Source: Cheiracanthium punctorium (lineage: Eukaryota; Arthropoda; Arachnida; Araneae; Cheiracanthiidae). From it: a stretch of DNA of 64,000 nucleotides. Numbering within the stretch: position 1 is the first letter of the stretch; each line of letters opens with the position of its first letter. The position numbers and the translations under genes were made by a program. The DNA is taken from the NCBI GenBank assembly GCA_038373885.1, contig JAWZYV010013168.1:62001-126000 (forward strand), given 5' to 3'. This document shows positions 36,352-47,940 of this stretch, piece after piece. The notes beneath the pieces were generated by a model, which worked only from the letters and a program-made list of their open reading frames with translations, was not told the origin of the DNA and made no database searches.

Positions 36352-36600
36352 TCAAGGCCGTACCCAGTGGGTCTGGTCCCCCCTCCCCCTGAAATTTAAA
36401 ATTTTGTTAACAAAATAATAAAGTTGAAGTCTTTGTGAAAAATTCAACCTTTTTCTTTCGTTTGGTGCCCCTCCGAAATTTTTGCCTGGATAAATTTTTT
36501 TCTGGATACGGCCCTGATGTCTTGTCCCCTATCTAAGCACTCATGCAAGACCATACCCAAGGGGGTGAATCAGGAAGTCTGCCCCCCTCCCCAATTTAAA
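36352..36600. repeat. 'GGCCGTACCC' repeat fragments
   Basis: GGCCGTACCCAGTGGG with 'GTTAACAAAATAATAA' at 36356-36430 is repeated as CCATACCCAAGGGG with the same tail at 36551-36625, and as a weaker copy at 37509-37575. CTGGATACGGCCCTG at 36503-36517 looks like the inverted end of this family. No clean target duplication was found. Confidence 0.55.
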
Positions 36601-36735
36601 ATGTTGTTAACAAAATAATAATGATGAAGTTGTTTGCTGAAAAATTCAGCCTTTTTCACCGTTCGCTCTGCCTCTTAAAAAATATATATTGTTCCAGGTC
36701 TAGCTCCAAGAGGTTATGGATCTGGCTCGGGTTAA

Positions 36736-37011
36736 CCCATTTATGCCTAGCGTCCCTTTTTTGGGACGGCATTTTCGCTATTAGTCGAAAACGTTATTTA
36801 TTTTTCCTAGCCTTTATTCATGAGTATTGAGCCTCAACTCTACAAAATATTTTAACATGACCCAGTAGGATGTTGATATTTCGATTTTTATGCATAGTGA
36901 TTTTAAAAGAAATCATCCCTTGTTCAAGAAGTTGACATCAGAAATTTATCTATTATTTCTGTTATTAGTAAAAATCGAAGAAAGTCGCAAAAATATCCAG
37001 GCACAAATGGG
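36736..37011. mobile_element. piggyBac-like MITE, 276 bp
   Basis: TTAA (36732-36735 and 37012-37015) borders CCCATTTATGCCTAG and, inverted, CCCATTTGTGCCTGG. TTAA followed by CCC is the standard piggyBac terminus. A young-looking insertion inside the hAT-like element. Confidence 0.85.
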
Positions 37012-37774
37012 TTAAAAAAAAAAAAAAAAAATCCTTCTTTGGCTCCAACTGCAAATAAAAATATATGTATCGGGCTCCAGCTTAAAAGATATGGCTTTGG
37101 TTCCAACAACAAACACTTTTAGCTCTAAAGTTTAGACTAACTCAAAATATTAAATAAGTCCATCTCAAGTAAAAAAAAAAAAAAAAATCATTGTGTTGCC
37201 TTCAGGTTAAAAAATATACGGCGTGGACCTGCCCATTTCCAATGGGGGAGCCCACAAAAGAGTCAATGCGTTCTTAGAGCTTAAAAAAAAAAAAAAAAAA
37301 AAAAGTACAGTTTTAGCTTTAAAAGTACATGCTCCAGCTTAAAAATTAAAGACATTCCATTTAAAAAGCTGTAAGTATCAGGCTCAGATGAAAAATAATA
37401 CGCTTGTATAAATATGTATATTGCTCCGACTCCGATTTAAGAAAATGAATACGACTTTGGCATATAAAATTACATGGCTCCGAAAATCCAGCTTAAATGA
37501 CTTCAGACCTGGCCATACCCAGACAAAAATTTCAAGATATATCCCCCATACCCAATTTTCAACTTATGTAGCAAGATTTAAAATTTTTTTTTAACTATTG
37601 CAAAAACATTTCGTTCATTTATACATCACTGCAATTCATACCCCTCACCATCCCCACCCCAAAAAAATTTTCTGGCTACGTCCCTGTATAAATACACCAT
37701 ATACATATAATGTAATAACTTTGAGGGAAAGGCATCCAAACCCATAGGACACCCCCCCCCCTTTCTAAGTACGG

Positions 37775-37819
37775 CCTTGCTTCTGACTCCAAGTCTACAA
37801 CTTGGAGTCAGAAGCAAGG
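37775..37819. repeat. 19-bp perfect hairpin
   Basis: CCTTGCTTCTGACTCCAAG, loop TCTACAA, then the exact complement. 'CAAGTCTACAACT' repeats follow immediately to the right (37821-37857). Confidence 0.9.
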
Positions 37820-38799
37820 TCAAGTCTACAACTGGTCTGGTCAAGTCTACAACTTAGACTCTGTATTCAGCTCAGAACAGAATTAAAGCAAAAGAACAGA
37901 TCAATAAAAGAACACCTTTCACCCCGTTCACCAAAGAACACTTTTTACTCCGTTCTGAAAAGAACACCAGCTCTCTCTGTTCCTCGAAAAACCACCTAGC
38001 TCTCCGTTCTGCGAAAGAACTCTGAACTTTGTGTTCCAGCTCACTGATCGCTGAACACCTCTCCATCCGTGATCAAAGAACTGTTCTTTTTCAGCCAATA
38101 GGAGAGGGGCCCTCGGAACAGGTTCTTTTTCAGTCAGTAGGAGATGGATGAAAGCGAAGGCGCGTTTCATATGGACTTATTTTATTGCTTTTATTATAAT
38201 TTAACGTTGATAAAATATTTTTTTTTTCGATTTGTTTGTTTCAGACTATCATTTTCTTTATTATTAAATTTTTTACTTTGATTGAAATTGAGTAGTTTGG
38301 CTGGAATAATAAAAACTGACACATTGTTTTCCTGTGAGTGCATTTCGTATTGAACATATAAGAAAGTTTCTTATTCTTAGCCTGGATCCACTCTAAAATT
38401 ATGGTAGGTTGGGCTAAAAGTCATATCAGAGATAATCATCATCATTATCATTATTTCTCAAAATAGCTAAGATTCTGCAGTTACTTAGAATTTGATAAAG
38501 CTAAAATTGTGAACTTCTGACCCCACCATCAGATACGTCGCCAAGGTGTGAACAGGGGCTGGGGTTCTGGTCCCCCAAAATTTAAATTTTTTTTCTTAGC
38601 AAAAAAATATTAATCACTCCTTTTAATGAGAAATTTCACCTTTAAGGCATTTTCCAAAATTTATTTTTGCAACGATCTTGCCTGCCATAAAATTTTGAAG
38701 TGTCAGACCTTAATGAACTGAGACCATGTTTTTGCCATGATCGCTGAACAGGGTGTTCCCGTTCTTTCTTGAGAACAGGATGTTCATTCTTTCCCCTTC

Positions 38800-38803
<4 letters not shown>

Positions 38804-38842
<39 letters not shown>

Positions 38843-39255
38843 TTTTAATGACAGATATTACTCAGATGATGTATGTGCCAAGAATAAGACTTTGGCGGGA
38901 AGAGAACTGCTAATCAAAGTAGTAAAACAAAGCTCCTAAAAATGTGGGAAATACTAATAATGTTCAATAATGTTCAATAAAACATATAATACATTAAATA
39001 ATCTTTTATATGTTTTTATTGTGGGAAATACTTTTAATGAACAACTGGTGGGCTATGTGTATGACTCTTGGTAAGGAAGGGATCAATTACTTTTAAGAAA
39101 GCCCAATTTTATTAAGGAACAGAAATAAAAATCGCTAATAATTTACTATATATTGCATACATGCACAGTAAAAGATCAATTATCTAGCATTCAAGTAACC
39201 AAAAAATTTCAGCTGCTGTCCCCCCCCCCCTCCTCAAATTCAATTCAATTCAACT
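38804..39255. other. TA microsatellite and unremarkable intron DNA
   Basis: (TA)n at 38804-38839, a short duplication (TAATGTTCAATAATGTTC near 38960-38980) and a C run at 39218-39227. Confidence 0.6.
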
Positions 39256-40462
39256 GGGGCCTTCGCAATTAGTAACGGGCCTGCGCGTGTATTTTGATGA
39301 TCCATCCAAAGAGGCCTACGGATGCTCGAGTCTTCACGTATACATCAGGCATTTCTTAAGCTTCCCAGTGCTTTCAAACGTTATTTAATGTAGTTTTAAG
39401 TAGTAATTGTGTTACTAATTCAAGTACGAATTCATGATTAATTTGTTTGCTATGATACATATTTACATAAAGAAAATAGATGCATATAATTTGAAGGAAA
39501 AACAAAGTAGCGCTTACTCTCATGATTCACGATTGCTTATTTTAGTTTCACAAGTGGATATTTAATATACTTTAAAATAACAAAATACACAAATGAGAAA
39601 GACATTTTTATAATGAATATTTCATGAACGTATTCGTATTTCCTACGTTATTTTAAACAATTCAAGATTAATCTTTAACAAATGATGTATTAAAGTGCAT
39701 TTCAGTGTTTTCGGGATATCCTGTATATTGGAGAAAATTGATAAAATACGCTCTATAGCGCGATCCCTGAATTAATTATTCTTTAATAAAGGCTTTTCAT
39801 GTAGTATATATTATTCTTTTGTCGCTTTCTCAATCGAACTTAGGAATTGAGCAAGCATAATGAATGCTTGTACAAAATATTAACTACATTTGAAGTTTCT
39901 GTATAAACGGGCAAAAATCAATAATTTATAATTTACTGTATTTCTGCACTGTACCAGATGTAAGTCTTAATCACATAATCAAGGCATATATAACTGATAA
40001 ATAACATTTTCAACTGGCAAAATTAAATTGTCTAAATAGTATCACAACGTCATGCTTATTTACAAGAATAAAAACTACTCAAGTAATACGATTTCTGATT
40101 AAAATAATTTAATTATAAATAACACATGACTAATTATTCACTAAACATGATTTACATACATATTTTAGAATTTCTAAATACATTATAAGCGTTCACTTAC
40201 CTTTACATTCAGAGCAAAATGTTCGAATTTTAGGATAAATTTTTATGAAAGAAAGTGGCGCAAGATTCACAAAACGATTACCTACATCTAAAGTTCTTTA
40301 GTACGACAAAAGTATCAAAAAATTGTTTTAAAATAATATAACATTTATAATACTTAGAATAATAAAATAGAATACTGTGACTGGGGAAAACAGGCCTCAA
40401 TGATAAACTCATTTTTACCGATGGCAACTCATGAGCAGGCCCGTTGCTTAGCGATGGCCCCG
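39256..40462. mobile_element. hAT-like element, 1.2 kb
   Basis: The left end GGGGCCTTCGCAATTAGTAA and CGGGCCTGC are mirrored at the right by GCAGGCCCGTTGCTTAGCGA and TGGCCCC. ATTCAACT precedes the left end and follows the right end (39248-39255, 40463-40470). The AT-rich interior has no coding content. Confidence 0.75.
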
Positions 40463-42014
40463 ATTCAACTCAATTCTCAAAATATTCATTAGGTCTTTCC
40501 TCTCCCAAACCAGAACATTGATAAACTCATATATTTTGACCCACAGTTGACGAAACTTGGAACTAGAGATGGGAAGGGCAATACAGATTTCTGTCAGTGG
40601 ATATCAATAATTCTCTGAATTGTGTTGCTGTTTAAAAAAGTCTTGACAAAATGCTCAATGCATTTATTAATACTAGTTGTCACCCGTAGTCGAAATTTGA
40701 CCATAAAGCATTAATGTTTTTTAATTTGGGCTTGAATAAGGTTCTTCTATCAAAAGAGTATGTCTCACCATTCCATATACATTGGAACCTACTAAAGTGA
40801 CCACCTTAGCCAAGAGACCATCTGTCTTTGGTGACCACTTTTGTATAATTTCACCTTACAACCACCACACTTTTCTGTGAAGACGGTGTTTTTGTAAAAA
40901 CTGTATCATGTTTTTTATCATGTATATTTCAAAATTGACACAAGAATGGAGCCATTGCCCGACTTGCCGCAAAATGCTACGTGTCAAATTACTTCTCTAA
41001 TTTTCTTCGGTGCATTAGCATATTACACAAAAATTTTAGCATTTGCACAGCCTCCTCCATACAAACTTTAACTGTTCCGAATTTCACGGTCATCCGTTTG
41101 TGCAGTGTGCTGCAAAAGGGACACAAAGGTTTTCCTTAGCATATTTATATATACATAGGTAGATGATTGATACATATCACAAGAACACAATATTTAATAG
41201 CTGCATTTAACTGCTTAAGTCGTTTTTCAAGAAAACGGCCATAAAAGTGCCAATCCCCCCCCCCCCTCCCCCGCCTAAATTGTATAAAAATAAGTGCATG
41301 CACATTATGTGCATTCATTTTAAGGTTTTGGGCATTTTTTTAGTGTGAAAGAAATAAAAGTTAAATTTCTAGGAAAAGCAACAGGGGTTAATGTGACAGA
41401 ATGTGTGTTTTCTAGTCATAAGCAGGGAATCATTAAAAATATGTTTTAGACACTAAAAGAGAATTTTATTAAACTTACTTTGTAAAATAAATAAATATTT
41501 GTAAAGCTTTCTTTGAATAAAAAAAGTGAGCTAGCTGTTAATCTGCACAATTCATATCACAAATACATGTATTTGAGTACTGCCACCATCTACATTTAAA
41601 AATAAACTATCTCTGAATTAAGTTAAAAATAGTCTGGTATTGTCATCTGTTGTGTAAAATGAGATTTAAAAAAAAAAAAAAAAAAAAAAATCTGTGCCTA
41701 AAAATTTAAATGCTCTTACCTTTCTGGCACATAACATTTGAATACTGTTGCCCATCAATATAACGGGCCCCATGAAATAGAGGGAGAAAGCTTAGCCCAT
41801 GACTTTGATGGGAGTGAGGCTTAAGGCATTCAAGTGAGCATGAGAAGGAAAGTGTATAACAACACTTGGTTTGCTATGCACGGGCAGCTTAAATCTGAAG
41901 AAAAAAAGAGACTACTAAAATACAAGCAAAATCTCTGGTTGCACATTATTTAATTCTAGTGAGTGCTGACCTACTTTTTTCGTCTTAATATTCCAAAGAT
42001 TCAGATCTCTGAAC
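40463..42014. other. Intron DNA without recognisable gene
   Basis: Near 40785 'CATTGGAACCTACTAAAGTG' and 'ACCACCTTAGCC' look like one end of a pogo-like element; no partner was found. C and A runs are at 41257 and 41668. Nothing else was recognised. Confidence 0.4.
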
Positions 42015-42256
42015 CAGGGCTGGCCCAAGGGGAGTATGAATGTAGGTGATCACCTAAGGACCTGTGCCTCGGCCTTTTTTTGTTATCACATTAGACCGAG
42101 CTTGGTATATGATTGCAATATATCCTGTAAAAAGCTAGGAAATAAAACTAATATGTACTAGCAGGGGTAGTAATAACTTACATGAAACATGATAGAAAAA
42201 AGACACTGCTCTTCCGTTTCGCCTGGGGCCCTGCACGTCTTGTCGGGTTGGCCCTG
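42015..42256. mobile_element. MITE, 242 bp, near coronin exon 2
   Basis: CAGGGCTGGCCCAAGG and, inverted, CAGGGCCAACCCGAC form the ends. TCTGAAC is on both sides (42008-42014 and 42257-42263), a 7-bp, possibly originally 8-bp, duplication. hAT-like. Confidence 0.75.
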
Positions 42257-42687
42257 TCTGAACAGAAGCTTGAAATAAAGAGGGGGAGGGGTGAACCAGG
42301 GACAAAAAAACAGTACACATTTTCAGTGTTTTTTAAATGTATCCCTTTAAGTTTGGAACAGTAAAAGTGATTATTTTTAAATTTATTATGATTTATTTTT
42401 TTCTTACAATTTTTTATGCACAGATATTATTTTATCTGTAAGATAATTAAACTCTGCAATATTAACATCTATTAGCATACCAAAACATTTGTGTAATATC
42501 ATCCCCTCGCATAACTGCCTTTTTTCTTTTTTACTTTACTTTTTTTTTTACCAGCTCAGCTATCTGGAATTTTTGCATACATGGCATTTGGTATTTGGTA
42601 CTTTTCAGATAATCAAACTTTTACTGTAAATTTGTAATGATTGTTTGAATAACTTGATATTAATTATTTAGCTCTTTTTTTTTTCAG

Positions 42688-42940
42688 TGTGGTAGAATTG
42701 AACCAAATTATCCTCTTGTATCTGGTCATAGAGGCCCTGTTCTAGATATTGTGTGGTGTCCTTTCAATGACAATGTGATAGCTAGTGGATCAGAAGATGG
42801 CATCGTACGAGTTTGGCAGATTCCGGATGGAGGTTTAGTTCGTCCATTGATGGACCCAATAGTTGAACTCATTGGCCATCAGAGAAGAGTTGGCCTTATA
42901 CTATGGCATCCAGTAGCAAATAATGTACTTCTTAGTGCTA
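42688..42940 (+). CDS. coro: Coronin, second coding exon (WD40 blades)
   Basis: Continues the coronin frame at residue 67 with [17 protein letters not shown], then [43 protein letters not shown] and NVLLSAS. The GH...W...SGSED...VW pattern is a WD40 repeat, and the following GH(Q)RRVG(L)...WHP block is diagnostic of coronins; QRRVG and PDGGL are as in insect coro. The acceptor is a pyrimidine-rich TTTTTTTTTCAG; the donor is CTA/GTAAGG (GT at 42941-42942), leaving phase 1. A reading past this donor would run into intron sequence and stop at 43015. No damage is seen. Confidence 0.95.
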
Positions 42941-43809
42941 GTAAGGATTTTCATTTTTATGTATTCTTAAAATTAATCTTCCTCATTTACTTTGCTGAAG
43001 TAGGTTTTCTGGTCTAAAAAGCTCAAGTTTTCTTGAGTAATTTTCATAATTAAATTATAATATGCTCATTTACTCGGCGATAGCATTCTGAAAATTTGAT
43101 GCAATTTGTTTAGAAAATTTGAAGCAATGTTACTCAAAAATTCGATGCAGTTTAGTCTTAAAATGTGTAGTCTGCTATTTAAGAGATATGAAAGTTTTCT
43201 AATCTTTGTGTGAGTGAAATTGTTGTAGAATATATTTTAAGTGCAAATAAGATAAAAGTATTAAATATTTGAATTTTTTTTGTTTTGTTCATTTGTAGCA
43301 TAGGCTTGGGGCTGAGCGAGTCCTAGGGTGGAGTGATCGGTGCGACCACACCAGGTGCAATATCCATGAGGGTGCCCAAAAACCTTCTGTATATTTATAT
43401 ATTGTTAGGCATATCAGGCATATTTACCTGGATTCTCGATCTTGCCACTTTTGTGTAATCTAAAACTTTCTGTTTTAAAGCTGAAACAAGCCTCAAAACG
43501 TTCTTAACTGATCATAACAATAAATCTTAAACTTAACAGTTGAAACTGAACATTGCCATGTGTTTTTAACAATCGACACTTTTATTTTTAATTAAATTAA
43601 ACTTTAACTTAGTCTAAAATACAATCTAGAATGCTTATTTAACATTCCCACTATTTGCATAATCTTTCAAACTTAATTGATATCATATTACTCAATAACT
43701 TATCATATTCTGCAATAACTTTTTTTTCCCATGGTTGTGACATAATCATTAAGGAAACTCAAACAGCTTTCTTGGCAGATTGTCGTAGATGTATAAAAGA
43801 AGCACGTTT

Positions 43810-44172
43810 CATATATCACAGACTTACGAAAAAATACCAAATTTCAGCTATGTAGCACAATTATTTTTGAAGTTATTAATTTTTAACGATTTAAATTTTT
43901 AAGAAAAAAATTCATATTTTGGCACCTTTAGATGCCTCTAGACTGGCAACCAGTGCTGGTATAAAGCTGAGAGTGGTCTCATTTTAAAGCTGTTGAATGG
44001 GGCTTTAATATAAGCCACAAGATAGGGGTTACAATTTTAAAAAATTGAAAATTTTAAAATTAAATTTTAAAATTTAAATTTCTCAAAAAGTGGCAATTTT
44101 AAAAATTCCAAAATATTATCAAATATAGTTTGTAATGTCTAGGATCAGGAGTTACTGGGCTTCAGAAATACG
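43810..44172 (+). repeat. Left terminal inverted repeat of the 8.2-kb element
   Basis: Begins at CATATATCAC, includes GACTTACGAAAAAATACCAA, CTATGTAGCACAATTATTT and ends at GCTTCAGAAATACG. Complement of 51597-51997, with scattered substitutions (roughly one in ten by eye). Confidence 0.8.
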
Positions 44173-44369
44173 TTTTGTAAATAATGTACCAAATTATTAA
44201 ATTTTTATATTTTAATTACTAATTTTGCTATGCAGTGTGCAGAACACTATTAAATTAATAAAACGAAATGATTACTTTATAGTATTATGTTTGGAAACCT
44301 CTCTTTAAAAGAAAACTGAAGCTGATTAGCCTACAAGTCCTCTTTTACTCAAATATGCAAATATATTAA

Positions 44370-46131
44370 CAACTAAGGTGAATCCCATTGGATTACGTGA
44401 TGATGATGACAGTGAGTAACTAACCAATCATGTTACATTGAAGCTCACTTCAGAGAATTAGCATAAAGCACTTGTTTATTGTTGTTCCTTTAATTTTTTT
44501 TTACCAGTGTAGCATCAGAGTTGCTTGTAGTAGGAATTTCATTCTGATGTTTCCAGTGATATTATATCTTTAGAACACAAGCTATTTCTTGGCTACTGCA
44601 CTTTTCCTTGTTAATTTCTCACTTGCATGATGGATACCACTGACAAGATAGTAAAAATAGATTGTTTTAATCCTTTTAATAAGCCTAATCACTCCCAAGA
44701 AAAGGTTTGAGACATGTTACTTCATGGATGTGTGACTTGATTCCAGGAACACCTGAGTTATCCAAAGTCTGTGACAGTTGTAGAAAGCAGCTGATAAAGT
44801 TAAGAAATGAAAAACATAGAGAAATTTCCACTGGAACCAGCAACATACAAGAAGAAAGTCAGTCTGATACTGAAATTGAAGAAGCACCTATTGATATGCC
44901 ATTTTCAAATGAATTTGAAACTCTGAGTTCTCTGAACAGCTATCTTTTAGATCTGGGAGATTCGCCGGTAGACAGAAAGAGGATGCCATCCAAAATTTAC
45001 TCTACTGATAAGGCCAACAGAATTAATATGGCTGTCAAAAGAAAACTGCTAGTGAATGCATCTATAGTCTTGACTCCAGATTAATTTGGCAGGGCGCAGC
45101 GCCCAGCGGCCTTTTTATTATCTTTTTAGCACCCGGCGGCCCTTTTGTCGCCTTTTTAGCGCCAGGCGGCCCTATTTCTCTTCTTTCTGCGCCCTCCTGC
45201 TTTCATATTTTTATTATTATTAGTCAACAACCTGCACTTTTTATTTCCTACATACCATTTGCGGCCCATCACAATAATACGTTAATTAAAACGGTTACGA
45301 TTGAGTACAATAATCCCATCATAAAAATAGGTTTGATTGAAAACGGCCCTTTCACAAAAACCGCCTATGAAATCCGATCTTTCCCACAAATGTAATTTAT
45401 TAAAATGCTTTTTTCAAATATTCTACTCTTTCAGATCGAAATACTGCTACTGCCCTTTTCTTTGTTTTCATTTGCGCGAGCCGAACAGCCGAGTAACCCG
45501 AAAAGGCCCCTCTTATATGTTTTGTTTTTGCTGACTCAAGGGAGAAGCAGCCCGATCGGCATTTCACTTAGGAGTTGGGGGAAGAAAATACGGTTGGAAA
45601 ATTCAAAATTTTCTCAAGTTATCTAAAAATTTCTGATTCCATCTGTCAATTCTCAAATATCGGTGGCTACGTTTGATAAATATGTAGTTGCGAATTATCA
45701 AACAATCATTATACCAGAGTTCGTCGCCAGCTGTATATAATTATTGCTCTTCTTGATGTCTTTAATAGTTTTGCAACACTAGCAAGTCCCCCCCCCCCCC
45801 CCAAACGATTTGCTCTTTTTAATCGGCTTTCTTAGTACATATTATTCGTAATGTATAACAGTTATTTACTAATCATATATAATTACAGATGATACAGAAA
45901 GAATGCCTTAGCAAAACGACGTTTTGCGATTCGAAAATTCCGCGGGATTTGCTTGTTTGCTATGGCAAGCCTAGACAAGGGATATCTTCTAAGAGGGGCG
46001 CCTTGGTTGGGCAAGGGTGCATTAAAAGAGGGGGCGGAGGGGGCAACTGCCCCCCTGTAGACCAAAGAAATTAATGTAAAAGAACCTATTTTACTTCCAT
46101 AAAATGGACGTATATGCCAATCTTCTAACTA
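44370..46131 (+). repeat. 1.76-kb tandem duplication, unit 1
   Basis: Starts CTAAGGTGAATCCCATTGG; the next unit starts at 46132 with CTAAGGTGAAACCC. The distance between equivalent points is 1762 bp in the first part and 1748 bp after the C run at 45787-45802, which is lacking in unit 2. The units are nearly identical. Unit 1 ends within a MITE (from 46012). Confidence 0.9.
44630..45084 (+). pseudogene. N-terminal part of uncharacterised repeat protein, copy 1
   Basis: ATG at 44630 gives MDTTDKIVKIDCFNPFNKPN then HSQEKV and a stop; one missing base later the frame resumes (44707) with LRHVTSWMCDLIPG, ELSKVCDSCRKQLIKL and an acidic, serine-rich tail, ending TPD-stop at 45084. Cys (DCFNP), His (NHS) and the VCDSCRK pair suggest a zinc-binding N-terminal module. 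I recall 'CxNP...H...LR.V...CxxCRK' proteins as high-copy uncharacterised families in arthropods, with C-terminal parts like those at 50149-51480. The function is not established. Confidence 0.65.
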
Positions 46132-47880
46132 ACCTAAGGTGAAACCCATTGGATTACGTGATGATGATGACAGTGAGTAACTAACCAATCATGTTTCATT
46201 GAAGTTCACTTCAGAGAATTAACATAAAGCACTTGTTTATTGTTGTTCCTTTAATTTTTTTTTTACCAGTGTAGCATCAGAGTTGCTTGTAGTAGGAAGT
46301 TCATTCTGATGTTTCCAGTGATATTATATCTTTAGAACACAAGCTATTTCTTGGCTCCTGCACTTTTCCTTGTTAATTTCTCACTTGCATGATGGATACC
46401 ACTGACAAGATAGTAAAAATAGATTGTTTTAATCCTTTTAATAAGCCTAATCACTCCCAAGAAAAGGTTTGAGACATGTTACTTCATGGATGTGTGACTT
46501 GATTCCAGGAAAACCTGAGTTATCCAAAGTCTGTGACAGTTGTAGAAAGCAGCTGATAAAGTTAAGAAATGAAAAACATAGAGAAATTTCCACTGGAACC
46601 AGCAACATACAAGAAGAAAGTCAGTCTGATACTGAAATTGAAGAAGCACCTATTGATATGCCATTTTCAAATGAATTTGAAACTCTGAGTTCTCTGAACA
46701 GCTATCTTTTAGATCTGGGAGATTCGCCGGTAGACAGAAAGAGGATGCCATCCAAAATTTACTCTACTGATAAGGCCAACAGAATTAATATGGCTGTCAA
46801 GAGAAAACTGCTACTGAATGCATCTATAGTCTTGACTCCAGATTAATTTGGCAGGGCGCAGCGCCCAGCGGCCTTTTTATTATCTTTTTAGCACCCGGCG
46901 GCCCTTTTGTCGCCTTTTTAGCGCCAGGCGGCCCTATTTCTCTTCTTTCTGCACCCTCCTGCTTTCATATTTTTATTATTATTAGTCAACAACCTGCACT
47001 TTTTATTTCCTACATACCATTTGTGGCCCATCACAATAATACGTTAATTAAAACGGTTACGATTGAGTACAATAATCCCATCATAAAAATAGGTTCGATT
47101 GAAAACGGCCCTTTCACAAAAACCGCCTATGAAATCCGATCTTTCCCACAAATGTAATTTATTAAAATGCTTTTTTCAAATATTCTACTCTTTCAGATCG
47201 AAATACTGCTACTGCCCTTTTCTTTGTTTTCATTTGTGCGAGCCGAACAGCCGAGTAACCCGAAAAGGCCCCTCTTATATGTTTTGTTTTTGCTGACTCA
47301 AGGGAGAAGCAGCCCGATCGGCATTTCACTTAGGAGTTGGGAGAAGAAAATACGGTTGGAAAATTCAAAATTTTCTCAAGTTATCTAAAAATTTCTGATT
47401 CCATCTGTCAATTCTCAAATATCGGTGGCTACGTTTGATAAATATGTAGTTGCGAATTATCAAACAATCATTATACCAGAGTTCGTCGCCAGCTGTATAT
47501 AATTATTGCTCTTCTTGATGTCTTTAACTGTTTTGCAACACTAGCAAGTCCCACGATTTGCTCTTTTTAATCGGCTTTCTTAGTACATATTATTCGTAAT
47601 GTATAACAGTTATTTACTAATCATATATAATTACAGATGATACAGAAAGAATGCCTTAGCAAAACGACGTTTTGCGATTCGAAAATTCCGCGGGATTTGC
47701 TTGTTTGCTATGGCAAGCCTAGACAAGGGATATCTTCTAAGAGGGGCGCCTTGGTTGGGCAAGGGTGCATTAAAAGAGGGGGCGGAGGGGGCAACTGCCC
47801 CCCTGTAGACCAAAGAAATTAATGTAAAAGAACCTATTTTACTTCCATAAAATGGACGTATATGCCAATCTTCTAACTAA
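46132..47880 (+). repeat. 1.76-kb tandem duplication, unit 2
   Basis: Second copy of 44370-46131. It ends in the long C run at 47881-47906, inside the intact MITE 47760-47932, so the duplication breakpoint lies in that MITE. Confidence 0.9.
46392..46846 (+). pseudogene. N-terminal part of uncharacterised repeat protein, copy 2
   Basis: Same as 44630-45084, including the identical missing base before LRHVTSW, which means the frameshift predates the duplication. Differences seen: K for T in IPG(T/K)PEL and L for V in RKLL(V/L)NAS. No other change in the coding part was noticed. Confidence 0.65.
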
Positions 47881-47932
47881 CCCCCCCCCCCCCCCCCCCC
47901 CCCCCCGAGAAACTTTCATTAATCCGCCACTG
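47760..47932. mobile_element. hAT MITE with poly-C, in duplication unit 2
   Basis: It starts CAAGGGTGCATTAAAAGAGG and ends CATTAATCCGCCACTG (inverted CAGTGGCGGATTAATG). TGGTTGGG is on both sides (47752-47759 and 47933-47940), a perfect 8-bp duplication. The copy in unit 1 (46012 to about 46131) is cut by the duplication junction. Confidence 0.85.
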
Positions 47933-47940
47933 TGGTTGGG

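Larger units (their letters stand above)
35354..38803. mobile_element. hAT-like element, 3.45 kb, in a TA microsatellite
   Basis: The left end is TAGAGATGGTGAAAAG; the right end, inverted, is TAGAGAAGGGGAAAGAA. Both ends are followed by 'GTTCTTT' and 'GAGAACAG' motifs in quantity (35390-35460 and 37870-38125, 38755-38785). Both flanks are ATATATAT, which is consistent with an 8-bp duplication but not decisive in a microsatellite. It contains a piggyBac-like MITE, a hairpin and several 'GGCCGTACCCAG' repeats. No transposase is readable. Confidence 0.65.

Noticed and set aside
37626..38170. Frames with repeated RNRE/PRAP-like motifs
   Set aside because: Translation of the 'GTTCTTT/GAGAACAG' subterminal repeats of the hAT-like element.
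44040..44110. AT-rich inverted stretches (AAAATTTTAAAATT)
   Set aside because: Low-complexity self-complementarity; also just part of the long terminal repeat.
45883..46074. Frames on both strands repeated at 47631-47822
   Set aside because: Shadow frames of the tandem duplication and the MITE; no protein signature.
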